From contig NZ_CP020373.1 in NCBI RefSeq assembly GCF_003957745.1, forward strand, positions 4,028,501 to 4,092,500: a stretch of DNA of 64,000 nt, in the 5' to 3' direction. A program made the position numbers and the translations under genes. Each line of letters opens with the position of its first letter. Positions within the stretch are counted from its first letter, which is position 1. The notes under the pieces were generated by a model. The model was given only the letters and a program-made list of their open reading frames with translations, did not search any database and was not told the origin of the DNA. Below are positions 41,738 through 50,009 of the stretch, one piece after another. The stretch comes from Shewanella khirikhana (GTDB lineage: Bacteria > Pseudomonadota > Gammaproteobacteria > Enterobacterales > Shewanellaceae).

Positions 41738-42403
41738 TCAGTGAACCTCAACGGTTTCCTGACTGGCTGGGGCAATATCGGCCGAGCCCGGGCAATTCAC
41801 CGGAATGTCCAGACTCAGTTGTTCAAACTCATTGGCTTCCACGGCAAAGAACGCCTTGGCAAGCTGGGCCACAGTGCCGTAAAACGCGGCGCTGGGTGCC
41901 TTGGCTACGGCGTCGCAGAAGCGGTTAATCCAGCTGCCGATATGGCGCTGGTAGAAGGCCAGCTGGCGATAGCCCGGCGCTTCGAGGATGAGCACGCCCA
42001 TCACTTCGCACAGGGCAGCCACGTGATCTTCCGGCTCCTTGACGTTTTCTTCGCGCTCAAAGCCCATTTGGGCCAGATCCTGACGCAGGAGCGCCAGCGG
42101 CGTGTCCATCAGCGAACCTGTCATAAACCAGCTGCCGTAGGGCAGGATTTCGCCGCAACCGACCCCGAGGAACAGGGTGAAATACTCGTCTTCCAGCTGC
42201 TCGGGGCTGAACTGGCCAGCGGCCAGCTTCAGTGCCGCCCAGGCGCGGGTCATGTCGTTGTCTTCATCCACGTCAACTTCCAGCGCCTGCAAAAAGGCCA
42301 GCAGCTCGGCAGAAGGCGCGCGGCGCAGCAAGGCCGCCAACAACTGGTAGATATCGGCCCGGAACTGATCGTTTTCTGATACTTGTCGAATGGCTTGGGT
42401 CAT
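41738..42403 (-). CDS. TorD/DmsD-family chaperone for formate dehydrogenase
   Basis: 221 residues, all-helical TorD fold. Typical segments are RADIYQLLAALLRRAPSAELL near the N terminus, LEDEYFTLFLGVGCGEILPYGSWF, and EPEDHVAALCEVMGVLI. Such chaperones bind the TAT leader and apo-enzyme of molybdoenzymes until the cofactor is inserted. Placement between the polyferredoxin and the TAT-leader gene makes FdhA the likely client. The end is ten bases after the start side of the next gene, so they form one operon. Confidence 0.88.
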   Translation of the reverse strand: MTQAIRQVSENDQFRADIYQLLAALLRRAPSAELLAFLQALEVDVDEDNDMTRAWAALKLAAGQFSPEQLEDEYFTLFLGVGCGEILPYGSWFMTGSLMDTPLALLRQDLAQMGFEREENVKEPEDHVAALCEVMGVLILEAPGYRQLAFYQRHIGSWINRFCDAVAKAPSAAFYGTVAQLAKAFFAVEANEFEQLSLDIPVNCPGSADIAPASQETVEVH

Positions 42404-42413
42404 AGCGCGTCTC

Positions 42414-44084
42414 TTACCTCAGTTGCTTTTCCGGATCTTGAAGAATGTCTTCAAACATGTCTTTCACACGGCAATCGCCACACATCTTGAGTCGCTCGAT
42501 GTTGGCAGCAAATGCCGAGTGCATGCCGACCATATCCAGCATCCGGTGCACCATGGATTGGGTCGCAAAGGGCGCGCCGCAGCGCACACACTCGAATGGT
42601 TTTTCTTCCTTGAGCACCCTGGCGGCCTTACGGCTTTCGGGGTCGAAGTTCACCTGGGCACTGAGGCTGATGACCTTCTCGGGGCAGGCGGCTTCACAGA
42701 GGCCACACTGCACACAGTTTTGCTCGGTAAACAGTAGCTTGGGCTCATCGCCGCCGTCGGTCAGTGCTGCTGTGGGGCAAATGGCCACACAGGACATACA
42801 CAAGGTGCAGTTCGCCTCTGCGACTTTCACCTGACCAAAGGGCACATTGCCCATGGGTACAACCGTGGTCACGCCAGCGGCCTGGGCATTGAGATGATCG
42901 ATGGCGGCGTACAGGGTTTCGCGCTTGGTGGTGGCGCCAAAGGCCGCAGGCACGATAACCGGCCAATCGAGGCTGATATCGAGCGCTGGCGTCAGCGCGG
43001 CCAATTCAGCTTCATCAATCAAACGAACCCGGGCGGGCTGGCCCATTTCATTAAGAATGCGGCAGGCCAGCTCGATTTCGCCCTTGAGCATGGAAGTGAG
43101 GGTTGGCGCCGTGGCCTGGGTGTTGAGCACCAGCACTTCGCGGGCACCCCAGGCGAGCGCGGCCAACCAGTGGTCCATCGAGGCCACTGTGATTTCTTCC
43201 AGCGCCACCGGCAACACTTCACCGGGCAGCTCATCGTTAATCAGCGCCTGGCCCTGGTTTTGGTCGTGGAACAGGATGACCGGAGCTTCCTGGGCTTCTT
43301 CGCGGAAGCGGCTCACCAGCTTGCCAATGAAGCTGTGCAGCGCCTGAGGATTGGGCAGGTCGTAGCTGATGGCACCGGTTGGGCAGGCGTTGGTGCAGCT
43401 GCCGGCGCCGTGGCACAGGTAAGGGTCAATCTCGATTTTCTTTTCCACGCTCTGAATGGCATCGGCGGGACAGAAATTGAGGCAACGGGTACAGCCGCTG
43501 AGGCCGTTGCGGTTGTGGGCGCACAGGTCGGCGTTCACCTTCACGTAGCGGGGCTTATCGAACTGCCCCACCAGATCAGGGATTTGCTCAAGCGCCTGTT
43601 CAAGCTTGGCGCCATCCTGACCCACATGGAAATAGCCGGGTGGCAGCATTTCGAGGTTGATGGCAGGCTCGATGGACAGGTCCAGTACCACGTCGAAATG
43701 GGGACGACGAATGGCCACAGTGGACAGCGCGGCCTGGGTACCATTTTGCTCCACGGTCACCTGAAACTGACCGAGGAAGCCCTTGATGGACACCAGTTTG
43801 TTGTAGAAGCTTTCGACCTCGGGGGCGGCGGCCATCACCTGCTCCAGATGGGTTTCATCCTGGCTGGTGATATCGTCGGTGGCCAGGATCACCCGGCTCG
43901 CCATGGCGGACAAACGCCCGGCCGCAAGCCTGGCGATGTCTTCGGCGCCGACAATCAGAACATGCCCCTCGGTGGAATAGCTCACCGTCGGGGGAATGAG
44001 GTTCCCGAGTATGCGGGTTTGTGCAAGAACCTGACGGCGAATTTCACTGTGCCCGGCTCTGTGTGTTGTTTGACTAATGCTCAC
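42414..44084 (-). CDS. polyferredoxin-like protein of the fdh maturation region
   Basis: 556 residues with several 4Fe-4S motifs: CAHNRNGLSGCTRCLNFCP, CHGAGSCTNACP, CTLCMSCVAICP, CVQCGLCEAACP and a late FECVRCGAPF plus CGDCR. No signal peptide is seen, so it is probably cytosolic. The equivalent gene accompanies formate dehydrogenase in many proteobacteria, and it likely acts in electron supply for assembly or in a formate-linked hydrogen or NADH path; the exact role is unproven. The start is a GTG preceded by AGGAACGCAAC. About 150 bases separate it from the DUF3306 gene. Confidence 0.85.
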   Translation of the reverse strand: MSISQTTHRAGHSEIRRQVLAQTRILGNLIPPTVSYSTEGHVLIVGAEDIARLAAGRLSAMASRVILATDDITSQDETHLEQVMAAAPEVESFYNKLVSIKGFLGQFQVTVEQNGTQAALSTVAIRRPHFDVVLDLSIEPAINLEMLPPGYFHVGQDGAKLEQALEQIPDLVGQFDKPRYVKVNADLCAHNRNGLSGCTRCLNFCPADAIQSVEKKIEIDPYLCHGAGSCTNACPTGAISYDLPNPQALHSFIGKLVSRFREEAQEAPVILFHDQNQGQALINDELPGEVLPVALEEITVASMDHWLAALAWGAREVLVLNTQATAPTLTSMLKGEIELACRILNEMGQPARVRLIDEAELAALTPALDISLDWPVIVPAAFGATTKRETLYAAIDHLNAQAAGVTTVVPMGNVPFGQVKVAEANCTLCMSCVAICPTAALTDGGDEPKLLFTEQNCVQCGLCEAACPEKVISLSAQVNFDPESRKAARVLKEEKPFECVRCGAPFATQSMVHRMLDMVGMHSAFAANIERLKMCGDCRVKDMFEDILQDPEKQLR

Positions 44085-44233
44085 GTTGCGTTCCTGAACA
44101 GTTCTTTGGCTGTTTCTGTACGTAAGAGCCGCCGTTTTTTTGTTTGTTTTGCGCTACTTGGCGCCGGCTGACCAGCTTAAATACAGCAATTCACATACCA
44201 GATTTGTGGACATTAAACTCGGCTAAACTAACC

Positions 44234-44800
44234 CTAAACGACAGGGCCCTGAGGTTCGTCTCCTTCTGCTTGGCCATTTTGGGACACCTCGTCGGCGACC
44301 TCAGGCAAATTGTCCTCCGTGGTGGCTGCCAGGGCGCTCGCCTCTGCTTCCACCTCTTCGGTAGCGGATTCAACGACATGGCGAAACACCTTCTTGGCCA
44401 GCTCCATTGAAGCATCGACGCTCAGTTTGGGCTGGTTGGAATAGTCGAGGGCGTACTCAATCAAGCCATCTATGTGGTTGTACTGGGGTTGTTTCCACAG
44501 CGCGCGCAGCGCTGCGGTGCGGGTCAGGGGGTCGACATCGTTGGACATAAAGCGGGCAAAACTGCCGCCCACTTCGATATTTTCCGGATCGGGCAGCGGC
44601 TCGGCTTCTTCAGCGCCATCAACGGCTGACTGCTGGGCATCAGCTCCGGTTTCTGCGCTGGCCTCTGCGGCATCCGTGCTTTCAGGCAATGGTTGCTCTG
44701 CCGCCGACGTCAGCTCGACGTCTTCAGCGGCTTGCTCGGCCGTAACCGCTTCGCGGCGCGCCTGCCAACGACTCAGAAAACCCTGGGAGGTATCGCTCAT
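44234..44800 (-). CDS. DUF3306 protein, formate dehydrogenase accessory
   Basis: 188 residues. It begins MSDTSQGFLSRWQARREAV and has a long acidic Glu/Ala-rich middle, then NIEVGGSFARFMSNDVDPLTRTAALRALWKQPQYNHIDGLIEYALDYSNQPKL, the DUF3306 core. No membrane segment is present. It is coupled to DUF3305 as TGATG. The pair recurs beside formate dehydrogenase genes, so an assembly role is inferred; no biochemical function is known to me. Confidence 0.85.
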   Translation of the reverse strand: MSDTSQGFLSRWQARREAVTAEQAAEDVELTSAAEQPLPESTDAAEASAETGADAQQSAVDGAEEAEPLPDPENIEVGGSFARFMSNDVDPLTRTAALRALWKQPQYNHIDGLIEYALDYSNQPKLSVDASMELAKKVFRHVVESATEEVEAEASALAATTEDNLPEVADEVSQNGQAEGDEPQGPVV

Positions 44801-45258
44801 CAGGGCCTCCGTGCGTTCGCTTCGGCCAGCTCCTTGCGGCGGTTAACGTGCTTGCGGCGATGGGCGCTGATTTCCACCTCGCCATGGCGGGTGATAAAGG
44901 CCTCAATCCAGCAAGCCACGGCTTCGGGCATAGGCATATTGAGCACCGGGGTATCGCCTTCCAGGCATCCGGCGGCCACGTTCTGATCGGCACTGATGGC
45001 CATGGGCACCCAGGCACCATCTTCCAGCTCATCGCAGACGACGTAGAGCATGGGATTGTCCATGTCCAGATTCAGGCGATAGCTGGCGCGCTCATCCAGA
45101 TACAGCTCAAGCAGCACCAGGGTTGCGCCTTCAATCGGGCCCTGACTGGCAGGCACCACCTGATCCAGTTCCCAACTGGTGGAAGCCCAACGCCCCACCT
45201 GTTTTTGTACTTTCCTGAGCGACACATACATGGGCCAAACGCTTTGAGTGTGTTGCAT
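44800..45258 (-). CDS. DUF3305 protein, formate dehydrogenase accessory
   Basis: 152 residues: WPMYVSLRKVQKQVGRWASTSWELDQVV, then GATLVLLELYLDERASYRLNLDMDNPMLYVVCDE, the DUF3305 pattern, and a C-terminal basic tail (HRRKHVNRRKELAEANARRP). It is soluble and probably cytosolic. It overlaps the DUF3306 start by one base and heads the operon that runs into the TorD, TAT and fdh genes. The upstream region also drives the divergent fdhD gene. Confidence 0.85.
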   Translation of the reverse strand: MQHTQSVWPMYVSLRKVQKQVGRWASTSWELDQVVPASQGPIEGATLVLLELYLDERASYRLNLDMDNPMLYVVCDELEDGAWVPMAISADQNVAAGCLEGDTPVLNMPMPEAVACWIEAFITRHGEVEISAHRRKHVNRRKELAEANARRP

Positions 45259-45541
45259 CTTCTCTCATCCTCTTGGGATTACGACCGGGAGCGGCACTGC
45301 CCCGGCCAGGTCTCTACACCCAGACTGCAAGAAGGGTGCCAGCCGCAGGGCCGGAGAAGTTTGAACTGGATCATCAAAACCCTGCTGATTATAGGACAAT
45401 TTGTCCCACCTGCTTTTCCGGGTGGGACAGAACGCCCACCAGCGAGTGCAAAAGCTCGGAAAAGCCCCGGTCGGGATCACACTTTCGTCGCCGGGTACGA
45501 TACTTGCTAAGACCTTGTCAGGTTCTCCAACGAGGTTTGCC
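45259..45541. promoter_or_regulatory. divergent control region of the fdh operon and fdhD
   Basis: Between DUF3305 and fdhD lie TTGAA, CTGG, ATCAT (45361-45374), an 8-of-10 match to the FNR box; the palindrome GGACAATTTGTCC (45394-45406); and a perfect inverted repeat TGTCCCACC (45402-45410), ten bases, GGTGGGACA (45421-45429). These are read directly. An anaerobic regulator and a second DNA-binding protein acting here is inference. Confidence 0.5.
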
Positions 45542-46375
45542 ATGACGGCCGAAAAACCCCACACCCGCTTTATCAAAACCGCTGCCGAAGCCCCATTGAC
45601 CATAGGGGTGACCGCCGTGGATGAAACCGGCGCCGTGCTCGATAAGCAGATTGCCTGCGAACGGCCGCTGACTTTGTATCTGAACTGGCGCCCGATAGTG
45701 ACCCTGATGACATTGGGGGCCCGCCCCGAAGCATTGGCGCTGGGGTACATGAAAAATCAGGGGTTTATTAAAGATTTAACCCTTCTCGAGTCGGTCATTG
45801 TCGATTGGGAGGTGAACTCAGCGGCGCTGATCACCGAAGAAGTTACCGAGGATCTGGATAAGAAACTGTCTGAGAAAACCGTCACCACTGGCTGCGGTCA
45901 GGGCACGGTTTACGGCGATTTGATGGCCGGACTCGATGACATCCATCTGCCGGTTCCCAGCCTTAAACAGAGCACCCTTTACGGGCTGCTGCGCAATATC
46001 AACGACTACAACGAGACCTACAAGAACGCCGGCGCCGTGCACGGCTGCGGCCTGTGCGAAGGCGAGGAAATACTCTCCTTCGTCGAAGACGTGGGCCGCC
46101 ACAACGCCGTGGATACCCTGGCGGGCGAGATGTGGCTTAAGGGCGAAACCGGCGGCGACAAGATTTTCTACACCACAGGCAGGCTCACTTCAGAGATGGT
46201 GATTAAGGTGGCCAAGATGGGCATTCCGGTGCTGCTGTCCCGCAGCGGCGTGACCCAAATGGGGCTGGAGCTGGCCCAGCAGCTGGGCATCACCATGATT
46301 GCCCGCGCCAAGGGCAGACACTTTTTGGTGTACAACGGCGCCGATAACATTCAATTCGATATGGCGAAGGGATAA
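45542..46375 (+). CDS. fdhD: FdhD sulfurtransferase for formate dehydrogenase maturation
   Basis: 277 residues. FdhD moves sulfur to the molybdenum cofactor of formate dehydrogenase. Family blocks are RPLTLYLNWRPIVTLMTLGARPEALALGYM, FVEDVGRHNAVDTLAGEMW and FYTTGRLTSEMVIKVAKMGIPVLLSRSG. The usual CxxC persulfide site near residue 121 appears as a single Cys118 (TTGCGQG), while Cys169 and Cys172 form a CGLC motif (VHGCGLCEGE) elsewhere, which is odd. The ATG at 45542 has an AACGAGG site and matches the standard length; the open frame upstream is not coding-like. It is co-transcribed with the next gene. Confidence 0.92.
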   Translation: MTAEKPHTRFIKTAAEAPLTIGVTAVDETGAVLDKQIACERPLTLYLNWRPIVTLMTLGARPEALALGYMKNQGFIKDLTLLESVIVDWEVNSAALITEEVTEDLDKKLSEKTVTTGCGQGTVYGDLMAGLDDIHLPVPSLKQSTLYGLLRNINDYNETYKNAGAVHGCGLCEGEEILSFVEDVGRHNAVDTLAGEMWLKGETGGDKIFYTTGRLTSEMVIKVAKMGIPVLLSRSGVTQMGLELAQQLGITMIARAKGRHFLVYNGADNIQFDMAKG

Positions 46376-46383
46376 CAAGGACG

Positions 46384-47292
46384 ATGACCGACGAAGCACA
46401 ACTGGTGTACATGAGCGCCAAACAGGTGGCCGAGTATCTGGATCTCAATGAGAAGAAAGTTTACGCCATGGCCAACGACCGCATTCTTCCCGCCACCAAA
46501 GTAACGGGCAAGTGGTTGTTTCCAAAAGTGCTTATTGACCGCTGGGTCATGGATTCCTGCCACAGCGGCATGCTGACCGACCGCTTGATTATCAGCGGCA
46601 GTGACGACCCGCTGCTGTCGATGCTGGTTGCCAGGCTCATGGGAAAAATCGGCAGCCGCGAACTGGTGAGCTACAGCGCCACCGGCTCCCGGTTGGGGCT
46701 GGAGCTGCTGGCCAAGGGCTATGCCGATGTCTGCACCCTGCACTGGGGCAGTTTCGATGAGCGCAACATTCGCCACACCGGGCTGCTGAAGGGCTATCAA
46801 AACCACCAGCAATGGATTCTGGTACATGGCTACAAGCGCCAGCAGGGGCTGATTGTCCGCCCCGACCTGCACCACAGAGTGCAGCAGCAAAGCGAAATTA
46901 TTGCCCAGCCACTGCGCTGGGTCAGACGCCAGACTGGCGCCGGCAGTCAACAACATCTGGAGCACTGGCTGGTGTCTCAGGGCAGCAGCATAACCGACTT
47001 GGATGTGCGCTTTACCGCCTTCAGCGAGCGCGAGCTGGCGGGCTATATCGCCAGAGGCGATGCGGATATAGGCTTTGGTTGTCAGGCGGTGGCCCGCGAG
47101 AGCGGCCTTGCCTTTGTGCCGCTGCTGACCGAGTCGTTTGACTTTGTGATGTCTCAGGGCATTTATTTCAGACGGCAGCTGCAGCAGCTGCTGGGCATGC
47201 TCGCCGCCCCGGATACCCGCCAGGTGGCGGCCATGCTGGGCGGTTACGACCTCAGTGGCGCCGGACAACTCTTGTGGTCACAGGGGCAATAG
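46384..47292 (+). CDS. HTH protein with a periplasmic-binding-protein-like sensor domain
   Basis: 302 residues. The N-terminal excisionase-like helix-turn-helix (YMSAKQVAEYLDLNEKKVYAMANDRILPATKVTGKWLFPKVLIDRWV) is followed by a molybdate-type binding fold (LIISGSDDPLLSMLVARL .. SYSATGSRLGLELLAKGYADVCTLHWG .. GDADIGFGCQAVARESGLAFVPL). This layout is found in regulators that sense molybdate, tungstate or molybdopterin. It begins eight bases after fdhD and has an AAGGAC site. A role in controlling the divergent fdh operon by cofactor or metal supply is inferred. Confidence 0.82.
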   Translation: MTDEAQLVYMSAKQVAEYLDLNEKKVYAMANDRILPATKVTGKWLFPKVLIDRWVMDSCHSGMLTDRLIISGSDDPLLSMLVARLMGKIGSRELVSYSATGSRLGLELLAKGYADVCTLHWGSFDERNIRHTGLLKGYQNHQQWILVHGYKRQQGLIVRPDLHHRVQQQSEIIAQPLRWVRRQTGAGSQQHLEHWLVSQGSSITDLDVRFTAFSERELAGYIARGDADIGFGCQAVARESGLAFVPLLTESFDFVMSQGIYFRRQLQQLLGMLAAPDTRQVAAMLGGYDLSGAGQLLWSQGQ

Positions 47293-47306
47293 CCCCTGTT
47301 TTGTTT

Positions 47307-48230
47307 TCAATCGAAGCGCCAGGTCAACACCCGGGTGATCTTCATCGCCTGGTGCATCTCCAATACTTTCACCTCGGCGGCGCCCAGCTTTTGCAGTTGG
47401 CGCTTGCAGGGGCGCACATTCTCCCCCTTGGACACCAATGAGCTGAACCAGAGACACAATTTCGGCCGCCTGGCGCTCTCTTCAATCATCCGCAGTAAGA
47501 AACGCAGCTCACCACCATCGCACCAAAGCTCGGCATCCTGGCCACCGAAATTCAGCCGCGGCGCCCCGGCCTTATCGGTGCTGCCAGTCTGCTTGCCACG
47601 GCTTTTGGCAAGCCCGGCCAACTTTTTGCGACTGCCACCTGCAGCATCGTCGGCGCTGGCATGAAAAGGCGGATTACAGACACAAGCGGCAAAGCGCTCT
47701 TCATCCGTCACCACCCCGGCGAAAATACGCTTGGGGTTAGCCTGATGTCGCAAACTCACCCGCGCGTTGAGCAGCGGATTGGCGGCAAGCACCTTAGCCA
47801 CATTGGCCAGCGACGCCTTGGCTATATCGGTAGCCACTACGTTGCGGCCAAAACGGCTCGCCGCCAACAGCGCATAAATGCCATTGGCGCCGGTGCCGAT
47901 ATCGAGCACAGGCAAGCCCTCAGCAGCCGGGGTTTGTGCCAGCAAGCCTTCCAGGTGATGCAGATAATCCACCCGTCCCGGTATCGGCGGACATAAAAAG
48001 CCCTTGGGAATATCCCAGCCCTGAATGCCATAGTGGTGCTTGAGCAGCGCGCAGTTTAGCGCCTTCACCGCCTCAGGGCGGGCAAAGTCGATTGAGGGAT
48101 TGCCATAAGCATTGGGGCGCACAAAGGCTTTCAGCGGCGGGAAGCTTGCCACCAGCGCGCCAAAGTCATAACCATCACGGTGGGCGTTATCGGGGTGAAG
48201 CCCCTTGCCTTGGGTTTGTTTGGGTTTCAT
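47307..48230 (-). CDS. rlmF: RlmF, 23S rRNA A1618 N6-methyltransferase
   Basis: 307 residues. SAM-binding region LPVLDIGTGANGIYALLAA; catalytic NPPF in VCNPPFHASADDA. The start KGLHPDNAHRDGYDFGALVASFPPLKAFVRPNAYG is the family's conserved N terminus, and FDEAVK-type and RPKLCLWFSSLVSKGENV segments follow. RlmF methylates A1618 of 23S rRNA. It stands alone, with a terminator of the next gene behind it. Confidence 0.95.
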   Translation of the reverse strand: MKPKQTQGKGLHPDNAHRDGYDFGALVASFPPLKAFVRPNAYGNPSIDFARPEAVKALNCALLKHHYGIQGWDIPKGFLCPPIPGRVDYLHHLEGLLAQTPAAEGLPVLDIGTGANGIYALLAASRFGRNVVATDIAKASLANVAKVLAANPLLNARVSLRHQANPKRIFAGVVTDEERFAACVCNPPFHASADDAAGGSRKKLAGLAKSRGKQTGSTDKAGAPRLNFGGQDAELWCDGGELRFLLRMIEESARRPKLCLWFSSLVSKGENVRPCKRQLQKLGAAEVKVLEMHQAMKITRVLTWRFD

Positions 48231-48237
48231 GGGCAGG

Positions 48238-48263
48238 AAAAACGGCGCCCGATGGCGCCGTTT
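48238..48263 (-). terminator. Rho-independent terminator of the FliL-like gene
   Basis: On the plus strand AAACGGCGCC, loop CGAT, GGCGCCGTTT with an A-run to the left, which reads as a U-tract on the minus strand. It sits directly after the FliL-like gene. Confidence 0.85.
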
Positions 48264-48270
48264 GCAGCAA

Positions 48271-48672
48271 TCAGTCGTAAAGATATCGGGTAAACAGCAA
48301 GTTAACTATCAATGCCTTGCCCGTTTCAGCTTCAATCAGGCGATTGACGGCATCGTAGCATTCGCGGCGAATTTCTTCGCGGCCGGTAAGGGATTTCACC
48401 TTTTCTTCCGGCTGGTTGCCGAGGATCTCAATAATGGCGGCGCGCAGCAACGGATCGTGGCGCTCAAGCTGAATAAGGTCGTCCGGATTTTTCACCATCA
48501 ACTCAACGCTGATCCGCACAAAGCCCAGCTTTTTGCGGTTGGAAATATAGTTGGTGACGATTTCAGGTTCGAAGCCGTAGTAGGCGTATTCTTCCAGCTT
48601 TTTCTCTTCTTCGCCCCACGCGGGCATGCCCAGTGACAGCACTACTAATGCCAGTGTCAGTATCTGTTTCAT
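48271..48672 (-). CDS. FliL-like secreted protein
   Basis: 133 residues with a signal peptide (MKQILTLALVVLSLGMPAWG) rather than the membrane anchor of standard FliL. The body (FVRISVELMVKNPDDLIQLERHDPLLRAAIIEILGNQPEEKVKSLTGREEIRRECYDAVN) is the FliL pattern. Flagellar FliL tunes stator function; this form is periplasmic and isolated from flagellar genes, so its job is unclear. The ATG at 48672 lies in the frame of a longer region with a start at 48738. Confidence 0.82.
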   Translation of the reverse strand: MKQILTLALVVLSLGMPAWGEEEKKLEEYAYYGFEPEIVTNYISNRKKLGFVRISVELMVKNPDDLIQLERHDPLLRAAIIEILGNQPEEKVKSLTGREEIRRECYDAVNRLIEAETGKALIVNLLFTRYLYD

Positions 48673-48782
48673 CAAAACCTGAACTCCTTGTGAACGGATA
48701 TGCGTCCGGTCGCCAACTATCGACAGCCACATCAACATGATAGACTTGGGCCGTTGTACTTTTCTATTGTAGCGAGCAACCC

Positions 48783-49346
48783 ATGAGTGTGACCAGTCTC
48801 AGTTTTCCTTACGGTGAATCCATCCGCTGGTTTGCCCCGGACGACCTTGAGGCCCTGCCCGCCACGCCCCTGACCGAATGGCTGTTGGCCACCGGTAGTC
48901 TGACCGCCAAACTCAAGTCCCATTGCCGCCATTTTGAAGTAAAAGTGCTGGGTGAAGCCCTGCTGCAAACCGCCCCGCACGAGAGCCAGTTGCCCCAGGC
49001 CTGGGTGCGCGAAGTGTTGCTTATCCTCGATGGCATCCCCTGGGTATTTGCCCGCACCCTGGTGCCCGAGTCGTTACTGGCGCGCTGCGGCGATGAGCTC
49101 ACCGGCCTTGGCGACCGTCCATTGGGCGAACTGTTATTCTCCAGCGACCACTTTACTCCGGGGCGCATCGAAGTGGCCGGTTTCCAATCCTGCGGCACCC
49201 TGGCGAGCCTTGCTGCCAGCCTGGGACAAAATGTCCAAGGTCGATTATGGGGCCGTCGGCGCTACTTCGGCTGCGAAGGTGAAGAGCTGACCGTGAGCGA
49301 AATATTCCTGCCTGCGGCAATGGACATCATCCTCTGCAACCAGTGA
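48783..49346 (+). CDS. ubiC: UbiC, chorismate pyruvate-lyase
   Basis: 187 residues. It removes pyruvate from chorismate to give 4-hydroxybenzoate, the first step of ubiquinone synthesis. UbiC features include LTEWLLATGSLTAKLKSHCRHFEVKVLGE, REVLLILDGIPWVFARTLVPESLL, GLGDRPLGELLFSS (Arg and Glu of the site) and LWGRRRYFGCEGEELTVSEIFLP. ubiA is not visible beside it. Confidence 0.95.
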   Translation: MSVTSLSFPYGESIRWFAPDDLEALPATPLTEWLLATGSLTAKLKSHCRHFEVKVLGEALLQTAPHESQLPQAWVREVLLILDGIPWVFARTLVPESLLARCGDELTGLGDRPLGELLFSSDHFTPGRIEVAGFQSCGTLASLAASLGQNVQGRLWGRRRYFGCEGEELTVSEIFLPAAMDIILCNQ

Positions 49347-49361
49347 TCACGGAGCGTGCAG

Positions 49362-49898
49362 ATGGCCAATATCGTTTATATCGCAACCAGTCTCGACGGT
49401 TTTATTGCCGATAAACATGGCGGTCTGGATTGGCTGCACGCTATTCCCAATCCCGATGGTCTCGATTTTGGCTGGAGTGAATTTTTAGCAGGCATAGACG
49501 CCATAGTAATGGGACGCACCACCTTCGAGACAGTGTGCAGTTTCGATGTGGACTGGCCCTACCCGGTGCCGGTATTCGTGCTCAGTAACAGCCTGGGTGA
49601 GATCCCGCCAAGCCACGCAGACAAAGCGGAACTCGTCAGCGGCGACCTGGCTTCGTTGGTCGCCATGCTCAATGGACGTGGTTTTCAGCAGCTTTACATT
49701 GACGGCGGCAAAACTGTTCAGAGCTTTATGGCGGCCAATCTGATTGATGAGCTTATCATCACCCGCCTGCCAATTGTGCTCGGTGGCGGCACGCCGCTGT
49801 TTGCTGAATTGGCATCGGCGCAGAACTTTGAACATCTCAGTACTCAGGTGCTGCTGGATGCCATGGTGAAGAGCCACTACCGCCGTAAACGCGATTGA
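49362..49898 (+). CDS. RibD-C/dihydrofolate-reductase-like protein
   Basis: 178 residues of the dihydrofolate reductase/RibD C-terminal fold: MANIVYIATSLDGFIADKHGGLDWL, IVMGRTTFETV, VFVLSNSLG, FQQLYIDGGKTVQSFMAANLIDELIITRLPIVLGGGTPLF. It probably uses NADPH; the substrate is unknown. The ATG at 49362 lies seven bases after a GGAG site; a GTG at 49356 is also in frame. Confidence 0.88.
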   Translation: MANIVYIATSLDGFIADKHGGLDWLHAIPNPDGLDFGWSEFLAGIDAIVMGRTTFETVCSFDVDWPYPVPVFVLSNSLGEIPPSHADKAELVSGDLASLVAMLNGRGFQQLYIDGGKTVQSFMAANLIDELIITRLPIVLGGGTPLFAELASAQNFEHLSTQVLLDAMVKSHYRRKRD

Positions 49899-49964
49899 AC
49901 CGAGCAGAGTAAAATTGATGGCAGCTGGCGCCAAGTGCTATAAAAACCCAGCAAATCAGCCCAT

Positions 49965-49995
49965 AAAAAACGCCCCATAAAGGGGCGTTTTTTTT
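49965..49995. terminator. bidirectional terminator
   Basis: AAAAAACGCCCC, loop ATAAA, GGGGCG, then a T-run of nine. It separates the reductase-like gene (plus) from the convergent M6 protease gene (minus). Confidence 0.9.
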
Positions 49996-50009
49996 GTTAA
50001 GGCTTAATT

